54,623 nt of DNA, from the NCBI GenBank assembly GCA_038209965.1, contig JBBQXF010000014.1:1-54623 (forward strand), read 5' to 3'. The notes below the pieces were generated by a model. It was given only the letters and a program-made list of their open reading frames with translations. It was not told the origin of the DNA and searched no databases. The stretch is from JALONO01 sp038209965 (GTDB lineage Bacteria > Bacteroidota > Bacteroidia > Cytophagales > Thermoflexibacteraceae). Of this stretch, positions 17,334 to 24,235 are shown piece by piece (the stretch's first letter is position 1; each line of letters starts with the position of its first letter). A program made the position numbers and the translations under genes.

Positions 17334-17558
17334 CAAGATTCGCATCAACGGAACACAACGGCATAGCGCGATCAAGCAAACGTTGGCCGGCCCCGCCACA
17401 ATGTTGCCTGTGAGCATCGATATCCCGCGGTTTGGTCACGTTTAATGATTGGGGCATTTTCCCAATGGATTCCCTAAATTTTCAAAATCGGTTCTTTGAG
17501 TCAGCCTGAAACAGGTTTTGATTGCGTATCATTGCTACTTAATTCTACCGCTGGCTGC

Positions 17559-20423
17559 ATGAGAACCGTCCACCTATTCTATCTATTTTTTTTACTCACC
17601 ATCCGTTGGGCCACGGCCCAAACCTCGATCGTGCCGCTGCAACAGAACCCGGCCTCGGTGCGCTGGCAGCAGATCCGAACGCCCCAGTTTCGGGTCATCT
17701 ATCCTGCCGACTTTGAAGCCGAGGCCCAGCGCACCGCCCGCGCCCTGCAAGCGGTGCTGGTGCCCAGCAAACTGGGCTTTATGCCCCCAGTGGCCCAATC
17801 GTTGGACAAAAAACCCCGCCGTATTGATGTTATCCTACAAAACCGCACCACTTCGGCCAATGGTTTTGTCACTTTGGCCCCCCGCCGATCTGAATTTTTT
17901 ACCGTTCCCCCGCAAGACTATAATTTTTTGGGCACCAATGATTGGCTGGAATTGCTGACCGTGCACGAAATGCGCCACGTGGTCCAGTTCGATAAAAGCC
18001 GGATCGGTATCAACAAACTGGCATATTGGCTTTTTGGGAACAATATGCTGCTGGCGCTCTCAGGAGTGGCAATCCCCACCTGGTTTTGGGAAGGTGATGC
18101 CGTGGGAGTGGAAACGGCCCTCACTCCCAGTGGGCGGGGGCGCATCCCCCACTTCGATCTGGTTTATCGCACCCAACTGCTGGAGCGCAGGGGTTTTGGC
18201 TACCACAAAGCCATGCTCCGCTCCTTCCGCGATTTTGTGCCCGATCATTATGTACTTGGTTATCATTTCACTACTTATCTAAAACGAAAGCATGGCGCGG
18301 GCATTTTTGGGCCCATTACCCAAGATGCTTGGCGCCAATCGATTGTGCCGTTTACTTTTTCCAGCGCCATTAAAAAACATACGGGCCAGTATGTGCGAAA
18401 AGCCTATCGCGACATGAACCACGAACTGGACAGCCTGTGGCGCGGCCAGTTGGCCGATCTGCCCCTGAGCAATGCCAATATTTTGGGCAAAAGAAAGAGT
18501 AAAACATTTACCGAATATGAGTTTCCCCAGTACCTTTCGGATGGGAGCGTGCTGGCCCTGCGGTCGGGCATTGGTGACATCCAGCAGTTTGTCCGCATCG
18601 CCGATGGCCAAGCAAGCGTCGTTTTCACGCCAGGCATTATTGCCAATACGGGCCAGTTGTCGGTGGTCAACGATCAGATTGTCTGGAACGAATTCAATTA
18701 TGACAAGCGGTGGCAGATGCAAAATTTTCAGGTGATCAAAATTTATAACCTCAAAACCAAGCAGTTGCGCACCCTCACCCATCGCACTCGTTATGTAGCA
18801 GCGGCCTTTTCGCCCGATAACCGCCAGATTGCCACCATTGAAGTGAGCCGCGACAACCAATATTCCCTCTGCTTGCTCGGGGCCGACTCGGGCCAAGTGA
18901 TCCGGCGGTTTCCCAACCCCCTCAATGATTTTCTGGCCATGCCCCGCTTCTCGGCCACTGGCGAGCACTTGGTTTGCCTGCGGATTCGCAAGGGCGTGGG
19001 CAAAACCATCTCGCGGATGAACTTGGCCACTGGCGAACAAACCGACCTCCTCCCCTTTTCTCACGAAAATATTGGCCATCCAGTGCCACACAGTCACTAT
19101 GTTTTTTACAATTCCCCCTACATGGGCATTGACAACATCTATGCGCTTGACACCCAAACGGGCAAACGCTGGCAGGTGACCTCGCGGAAGTTTGGGGCTT
19201 ACAACCCCGCCATTTCACCCGACGGGAAAAGCATGGTGTTCAATGACTTTCAGGTGAACGGCATGGAAGTGGCCGAGATGCGCCTCCTTCCCGAGCTATG
19301 GACGCCACTCGCGAAAGTGCAGGATCGCAACGTACGTTATTACGAACCGTTGGTGGTCCAAGAAGCCAATGCCAATTTGCTATTGCAGCAACGGGACACG
19401 ACCTTCCTGACAAAAAAGTACGCCAAATCATCAGGACTGTTCAATGTGTACAGTTGGTCGCCGCTGGTCAGCCCCGACGATCCCCGAGCGCTGCAAGTGG
19501 CCTTCTATGCCCAGAACTTATTAAGTACCACCAATACTACGATCGGTTTGGATTACAACGCGGCTGAACGAACGGCCAGTTATTTCGGGGCAGTGACCTA
19601 TCAGGGCTTTTATCCCATGTTGAATTTTTCGCTGCGTACCGGCGAGCGATCAGCCAACGAAACCATCAACAGCCGGATCAATACCTTCCGTTGGCGCGAA
19701 ACTTCCGCCAATTTTAGCGTCAATATTCCCTTTATCTTGACCAATTCCAAATACCTCCGCAGTGCCGGACTCGCGGTGGGAACTTCCTACCGCAAAGTGG
19801 GCAACTACGAGGGCTCCCAACTGAACCGGCTCAGCGGCGATTTGTACGCGCTCACCTACCGGGCCAGCTACGCCGCCACCCTCCGGCGCAGCCGCCGCGA
19901 CCTGGTGGGCAAGTTTGGCTGGGTGGGCCGCCTCAACTTTGCCCACACCCCGGTCGGAGGCGATTTCAACAGCCAACTGTTCGCGGCCGAAAGCCAACTT
20001 TTTTTACCGGGCTTGATCAAGCACCATTCGTTGGGGGTGCGCACTTCGTTCCAGCGCGAAGATGCCCAGAACTACCGCTTTGGCAGCCCCATCGTATTCC
20101 CGCGCGGGTATCGGTATGCGGGGCATTTCCAGCTTTGGAACACCGCGATCGAGTACCGCGCCCCCCTGTTCTACCCCGATTGGAGCTTGGGGCCGTTCGT
20201 CAACTTACAACGGATCAAGACCATGCTGTTCGCTGATGTGGGCCTGGGCACGAATCCGGGCCGGGCCGACACCCCCTACCGCACGATGGGCGTGGATCTG
20301 ACTTTCGACCTCAATTTTCTCCGCATCCCCGCCTTATTATTCGATTTGGGCGTGCGCTACCTCTATTTTCCCCAGACCGGGCAAAGCGGCGTGGAACTGG
20401 TGATTGGCCAAATAGGGTTCTGA
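17559..20423 (+). CDS. Secreted HExxH metallopeptidase-like protein with TolB-type propeller and C-terminal outer-membrane barrel
   Basis: About 954 residues from the ATG at 17559, which starts a signal peptide (MRTVHLFYLFFLLTIRWATA). The N-terminal third carries HEMRH (136-140) and, about 40 residues on, WFWEGDAVGVE (Glu178), the pattern of gluzincin zinc peptidases (HExxH...E). The middle holds WD40/TolB-like blades with YVAAAFSPDNRQIATIE and YNPAISPDGKSMVFND. From about 640 on, long amphipathic strands with aromatic ends (QVAFYAQNLLSTTNTTIGLDY, LFDLGVRYLYFPQ) resemble a surface-antigen/Omp85-like barrel ending in IGQIGF. It is probably an outer-membrane peptidase or a protein-binding relative. 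Activity is inferred from motifs only. Confidence 0.8.
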   Translation: MRTVHLFYLFFLLTIRWATAQTSIVPLQQNPASVRWQQIRTPQFRVIYPADFEAEAQRTARALQAVLVPSKLGFMPPVAQSLDKKPRRIDVILQNRTTSANGFVTLAPRRSEFFTVPPQDYNFLGTNDWLELLTVHEMRHVVQFDKSRIGINKLAYWLFGNNMLLALSGVAIPTWFWEGDAVGVETALTPSGRGRIPHFDLVYRTQLLERRGFGYHKAMLRSFRDFVPDHYVLGYHFTTYLKRKHGAGIFGPITQDAWRQSIVPFTFSSAIKKHTGQYVRKAYRDMNHELDSLWRGQLADLPLSNANILGKRKSKTFTEYEFPQYLSDGSVLALRSGIGDIQQFVRIADGQASVVFTPGIIANTGQLSVVNDQIVWNEFNYDKRWQMQNFQVIKIYNLKTKQLRTLTHRTRYVAAAFSPDNRQIATIEVSRDNQYSLCLLGADSGQVIRRFPNPLNDFLAMPRFSATGEHLVCLRIRKGVGKTISRMNLATGEQTDLLPFSHENIGHPVPHSHYVFYNSPYMGIDNIYALDTQTGKRWQVTSRKFGAYNPAISPDGKSMVFNDFQVNGMEVAEMRLLPELWTPLAKVQDRNVRYYEPLVVQEANANLLLQQRDTTFLTKKYAKSSGLFNVYSWSPLVSPDDPRALQVAFYAQNLLSTTNTTIGLDYNAAERTASYFGAVTYQGFYPMLNFSLRTGERSANETINSRINTFRWRETSANFSVNIPFILTNSKYLRSAGLAVGTSYRKVGNYEGSQLNRLSGDLYALTYRASYAATLRRSRRDLVGKFGWVGRLNFAHTPVGGDFNSQLFAAESQLFLPGLIKHHSLGVRTSFQREDAQNYRFGSPIVFPRGYRYAGHFQLWNTAIEYRAPLFYPDWSLGPFVNLQRIKTMLFADVGLGTNPGRADTPYRTMGVDLTFDLNFLRIPALLFDLGVRYLYFPQTGQSGVELVIGQIGF

Positions 20424-20436
20424 TGGGGCGCCAGTT

Positions 20437-21042
20437 TCAAACCTGATGGGCCAATAATGCGACTTCATTTAGGCCCAAGGGCTGGCCAGCCAACCAAACC
20501 GCCTCATTTTCAGGGGCCAAAATAAGCGGCATCCGCTTTTTGGAGTTGTGGATCTGGGCCATCAACGTGTCGGCCCCGGTGGTCAAGATGGTGTAGGTGG
20601 ACTGCACTTCGCCCGTGGACTGATCCACCCAATCGCTCCAGAGACCGGCAAAAGCAAAAGCAACTTCCCCCGGCAACGTGAGCAAGTATTTTTGCTTGTG
20701 CTTGCCCTTGGGATCCAGCCATTGCCATTCATAAAATCCATCGGCCAGTACCAAGCAAGGCCGCTGGACCGAATCGCGAAAACTGGGCTTCTCCCGCATG
20801 GTCTCTAGCCGGGCATTGAGCGTATATTGTCGGATCGAGTTGTCTTTGGCCCACTGCGGGATCAGGCCCCAACTCATCAGGGAGATGCGCTGGGGAGCCT
20901 TGCTGGCGATTACCGGGGTGAGCGGGTGCGCAAACCCACTTACCTGATCATGGGGCGCGTAGTCGTCGGCTTGGGCAAAAGTCGCGGCGAAGCGCTGTTC
21001 CAATTCCCGGGCTGTTTTAGCTTGCTTGGTGTGGTAGCACAT
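20437..21042 (-). CDS. SRAP-domain DNA-protein crosslink protein (YedK/HMCES-like)
   Basis: 201 residues. Cys2 directly after the initiator Met (MCYHTKQ) is the catalytic residue that bonds covalently to abasic sites in single-stranded DNA. Other family marks are LMSWGLIPQWAKD, LNARLETMREKPSFRD (active-site Asn/Glu), PCLVLADGFYEWQW, FAFAGLW and IHNSKKRMPLIL with the catalytic His. The length is usual for the family. It converges with the metallopeptidase-like gene, with 13 bases between stops. A TAGTTTTG box (minus strand, 21059-21066) lies 17 bases before the start codon as a possible promoter. Confidence 0.93.
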   Translation of the reverse strand: MCYHTKQAKTARELEQRFAATFAQADDYAPHDQVSGFAHPLTPVIASKAPQRISLMSWGLIPQWAKDNSIRQYTLNARLETMREKPSFRDSVQRPCLVLADGFYEWQWLDPKGKHKQKYLLTLPGEVAFAFAGLWSDWVDQSTGEVQSTYTILTTGADTLMAQIHNSKKRMPLILAPENEAVWLAGQPLGLNEVALLAHQV

Positions 21043-21505
21043 ATCGATAAAGTCATCCCAAAACTAATAATTTTTCGGATCACTTCAGCCGTTTTGGTTG
21101 ACTGATTTTAACTAGTGATGGCGATGGATCATTTCACCAGAAAATAAGTTTTAGTGCTTAACCGATTAGAGGTTAAATGGCTAAATTATGTCAAATAATG
21201 ATTTTATATAGTTGATTTTCAGATATTTACATTTTAAGATACAAAGTGTGAATGATTCAATTTTTGTGCACTGAGGCAAAATTGAGCAAAGTATCTGAAA
21301 TACCCTTGACAAGAGTAATAAAATGATGCTTTGATGGATGTTTTTAAGCCTTATGAGGCTGTTAGTGACAACGGCTTGGCATAAAGCAGTCACATAGCTT
21401 CAAAGTTCAGTTTTCAAATCAAGTTTAGTGGTGAAAGTCCCGATCTCCGGCAGCTCCGACCCACTCGATTCTAAGATGACATTGACTTCCAAAGCTAACT
21501 TTTGA
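21043..21505. other. AT-rich gene-free stretch upstream of the Imm53 remnant
   Basis: About 460 bases, visibly richer in A and T than neighbouring genes. A 70-codon leftward frame (21181-21393) is hydrophobic and low-complexity and not convincing. No tRNA, repeat or gene could be supported. Together with the truncated immunity gene that follows, it looks like a site of past insertion and loss. Confidence 0.4.
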
Positions 21506-21513
21506 TACCTTTG
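21482..21513 (+). promoter_or_regulatory. Candidate promoter of the Imm53-like remnant
   Basis: TTG at 21482-21484, 21 bases, then TACCTTTG at 21506-21513, an exact TAnnTTTG match. It is one of the best-formed Bacteroidota-type promoters in the window. The truncated immunity gene starts 54 bases later. Confidence 0.55.
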
Positions 21514-21567
21514 CATAAAGCGAAGTTAACCACCTAGAAAACGTTGGTCAAAATTAGAAAGACAACT

Positions 21568-21708
21568 ATGGAGGACGATATATTGACACGACTTCAAAAT
21601 TGGTACAAGACCAATTGTAATGGCGACTGGAAGCCTAATTGGGGAATTTCGGTTGGGACAATCGACAATCTTGGCTTTACTGTTGGGCACTGTAACGAAA
21701 CAATTTGA
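21568..21708 (+). pseudogene. Truncated Imm53-family immunity protein gene
   Basis: Reading from the ATG at 21568 gives 46 residues: it opens MEDDILTRLQNWYKTNCNGD, continues WKPNWGISVGTIDNLGFTV and stops after CNETI. The pattern LQ.WY...CNGDW...GI.I.T.DN.GW.V is the start of the Imm53 immunity family, whose members run to about 100 residues. The reading frame ends at TGA 21706-21708 and no continuation was found in other frames, so the C-terminal half is lost. Imm53 proteins protect against polymorphic toxins; no toxin gene lies nearby. It could also be a short functional relative, but truncation is more likely. The family call is from recognised sequence pattern. Confidence 0.65.
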
Positions 21709-21849
21709 GGGCTTTTAAGTCATAAATACTTGATTGTCAATATTTTTTGTATTGTTGGTGTATATATTATTTCGTATCAAGCCCTTAGTGCCCTGAATGC
21801 CCAGCCTTCGCAACTACCCACCCATTCAAAATGCACAATACTGCAACTT

Positions 21850-22743
21850 ATGAAATACACTTTTACGAACATTCAGCAATGCAACATGTGCGGAAACACC
21901 GCTTTTGTGGTACTGGGCAAGCGGCTGAACCAGTCACAGGGCAAAGACCCGAGGCAAAAATCTGGCATCACTACCACGGTGGTGAAGTGCAAAAAGTGCG
22001 GGCTGATTTACGCCAATCCCCAACCTATCCCGTTCAGTTTGCAAGATCATTACGGGGTTCCGCCGGAAAGTTATTGGCAAGATGATTATTTTACCGTTAG
22101 CCCCGACTATTTCAAGGGCGAAATAACCACCCTTCAGCAATTGATGCCTTTTGCCAGCGGCCAGACGGCCTTGGATATTGGGGCGGGGCTGGGCAAGTGC
22201 ATGATCGCCCTGCAAAACCAAGGCTATGAGGTGTATGGCTTCGAGCCCTCCGAACCCTTTTATGAGCGGGCCATCAACAAAATGGGTCTGGCCGAGAACC
22301 GACTGAAACTGGGCGCCATTGAGACGGTGGAATACCCGGCCAATTATTTTGACTTTATCACTTTTGGGGCGGTGCTGGAGCATGTCTATGATCCGAGCCA
22401 CTGCTTGGAAATCGCCTTCCGGTGGTTAAAACCCAATGGGTTGCTGCACATCGAGGTGCCCTCCTCCGATTGGCTCATTGCCAAGCTGTTCAACTTGTAC
22501 TACAAACTGATCGGAACCGATTACGTAACCAATATTAGCCCGATGCACACTCCTTTTCACTTGTATGAATTTGGTTTACAATCATTTGTGGAGAATGGGA
22601 GGCAACATGGGTATGATATAGCCAAGCACGAATATTATCCTTGCCAAACCTACTTGCCCAAAGTGCTGGACAAACCGCTCACTTGGTACATGAAAGCCAC
22701 CGACAAAGGGATGCAATTGGCGGTTTGGTTGCAAAAAAAATAA
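21850..22743 (+). CDS. Class I SAM-dependent methyltransferase with N-terminal zinc ribbon
   Basis: 297 residues from the ATG at 21850; an upstream start at 21730 would add 40 unlikely residues. The N-terminus has two CxxC pairs (Cys11/14 and Cys47/50: QQCNMCG, KCKKCGLIYANP), a zinc ribbon typical of methyltransferases acting on sugars or natural products. The SAM site is TALDIGAGLGKCMIAL (motif I), then YEVYGFEPSEPF, and FDFITFGAVLEHVYDP (motif IV-like). The C-terminal part (LHIEVPSSDWLIAKLFNLYY) fits the Methyltransf_23 group. The acceptor is unknown. It follows the Imm53 remnant and converges with SusD 1 across a shared terminator. Confidence 0.86.
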   Translation: MKYTFTNIQQCNMCGNTAFVVLGKRLNQSQGKDPRQKSGITTTVVKCKKCGLIYANPQPIPFSLQDHYGVPPESYWQDDYFTVSPDYFKGEITTLQQLMPFASGQTALDIGAGLGKCMIALQNQGYEVYGFEPSEPFYERAINKMGLAENRLKLGAIETVEYPANYFDFITFGAVLEHVYDPSHCLEIAFRWLKPNGLLHIEVPSSDWLIAKLFNLYYKLIGTDYVTNISPMHTPFHLYEFGLQSFVENGRQHGYDIAKHEYYPCQTYLPKVLDKPLTWYMKATDKGMQLAVWLQKK

Positions 22744-22823
22744 GCGGTCAGTAACTGGCGGTACGACTCTGGCAATGCTCATTTTTATGAGCAGCAAAGT
22801 TGATTTATCAACCAATAAAAAGC

Positions 22824-22860
22824 AAAAAGCCCCAAACTTTTCATGGTTTGGGGCCTTTTA
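22824..22860. terminator. Bidirectional terminator between methyltransferase and SusD 1
   Basis: A 9-bp stem GCCCCAAAC (22829-22837) / GTTTGGGGC (22846-22854) with an 8-base loop is flanked by AAAAA on the left and CTTTTA on the right. It serves convergent genes ending at 22743 (plus) and 22892 (minus). Confidence 0.8.
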
Positions 22861-22891
22861 TTGGTCACTGCTTTGCGGGGGCAAAAGCCAA

Positions 22892-24178
22892 CTAGCGCAA
22901 GTTGAATTCTTGGCTCAGTGGCCAACGACGGTAAGTGTTGGGACGCAAGATGTTGACGGCACTCCAGCGCCGGCCCCGGCCCACATACTCATAGCGAGCA
23001 ATGCGGGAAAGCGGGTAGGTGGCCCGATCGCTGGCCACTTCTTGGGCCTGAACCGCCGCAACGCCCCAGCTCTGCACTACCTGCAATACGGTTTGTGCCA
23101 CATCGACCTGCCCCAGTTCAGCGCGCATGAGCGCCACTTCTTGCCAAGAAACCAATGGATAAAGCAGTACCGGGGTAACCGCCCCCGGGCCGGGAGGAAC
23201 GGGATAAAAGTAATTGATCCGGATGGCCAGTGACACGGTTCCATCAAACCAGTTGACCGGTGCGCCCCGGCGGTTGACATCGCCCGGGATGCGCTCGGCA
23301 ATAAAAGTGGTGGAATAATCATTCACCGAAAACGACACGTAGTTGACCGCAGGTGGATAAAGACCGGGGCCGGTAAGGGCGTTGATCACCCGGTAGCCTA
23401 CTTGGGTGGCCTGATCGGCGGCCACATAGCCATTGGCCAAGAATGCCCCGGCCTGATCGCGGGTGCCCGTATCGAAGTGCAGCATCCCAATGTAGGAATC
23501 GCAGAATTTTTCACCCGAGCGGTTGGCATTGTTCAATATGCCAGTAGCCACCGAGGCCCCACCCACTATCGGGTCGGGCACTGCCGCTGCCGAATATTGC
23601 TGAAACGCAGTTTTGGCGGCTTGCAGGGCCGCAATGGCGCGGCCTTTGGCTTCTTCGGGAGTTAACAAAGTACCAGTGCCAGGCTCGGGAACTTGTTCAT
23701 AAAATTTGCACAGATTGGCGTACATCAAACCTTCCACCACTTTCAGGTTGGCCGTCAGCAGGGCTTTGGCCTTGGCATCCTGGGGCGGGTTGGCACTGAA
23801 CGTATTCTTTTGCACGCCAGTCAAAGCATCGCTGGCCAAGGCAAAGGCGGTGTAGGCCCGGCGCACATTGGTGGTGTTCTGCGAATTATCCGCCGCGACC
23901 ACTCCTTCTTGCACTATCCGGCTGGCAAACAAAAACTGGCCCGCCTGCCCAATGGAGCGCAATTCTTCTTGGCCGATGAGGCCCGCACTCCAAGTGATTT
24001 GCTGGTAGGCCTCAAACGCATTTTTGAGGGCGTTGGCCGTGAGGGCTATCGTCCCGGCGGCGTTGGTGGCATTGTCCGGGGTGATGGCCACCGGGTTATC
24101 GATCACTTTCATGTCGCAAGCGTTGGTCAACCACAGCCCACCACTGAGCAATAGGGGGAATATATATTTTTTGTTCAT
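22892..24178 (-). CDS. SusD/RagB-family outer-membrane lipoprotein (pair 1)
   Basis: 428 residues with a lipoprotein signal (LLLSGGLWLTNAC, Cys21). It is helix-rich with TPR-like pairs, e.g. LKVVEGLMYANLCKFYEQVP, AIAALQAAKTAFQQY and LVSWQEVALMRAELGQ, and ends in the usual R.N.YRRWPLSQEFNLR-like tail seen in SusD relatives. SusD proteins are the lid of the SusC channel and bind the substrate outside. At 428 residues it is shorter than typical SusD (500-600). It follows SusC 1 by 57 bases in the same direction, so they form one operon. The substrate is not deducible. Confidence 0.9.
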   Translation of the reverse strand: MNKKYIFPLLLSGGLWLTNACDMKVIDNPVAITPDNATNAAGTIALTANALKNAFEAYQQITWSAGLIGQEELRSIGQAGQFLFASRIVQEGVVAADNSQNTTNVRRAYTAFALASDALTGVQKNTFSANPPQDAKAKALLTANLKVVEGLMYANLCKFYEQVPEPGTGTLLTPEEAKGRAIAALQAAKTAFQQYSAAAVPDPIVGGASVATGILNNANRSGEKFCDSYIGMLHFDTGTRDQAGAFLANGYVAADQATQVGYRVINALTGPGLYPPAVNYVSFSVNDYSTTFIAERIPGDVNRRGAPVNWFDGTVSLAIRINYFYPVPPGPGAVTPVLLYPLVSWQEVALMRAELGQVDVAQTVLQVVQSWGVAAVQAQEVASDRATYPLSRIARYEYVGRGRRWSAVNILRPNTYRRWPLSQEFNLR

Positions 24179-24235
24179 CGTAATGTCTTTATAAAATTGA
24201 AAATTGAATCATCCAATTGACTGCTCTGGGCCGGG

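Noticed and set aside
18279..19157. 292-codon leftward open frame
   Set aside because: Antisense to the propeller part of the HExxH protein, with no family pattern; shadow of the real gene.
21181..21393. 70-codon leftward frame
   Set aside because: AT-rich, hydrophobic, no recognisable family and no promoter; not supported as a gene.
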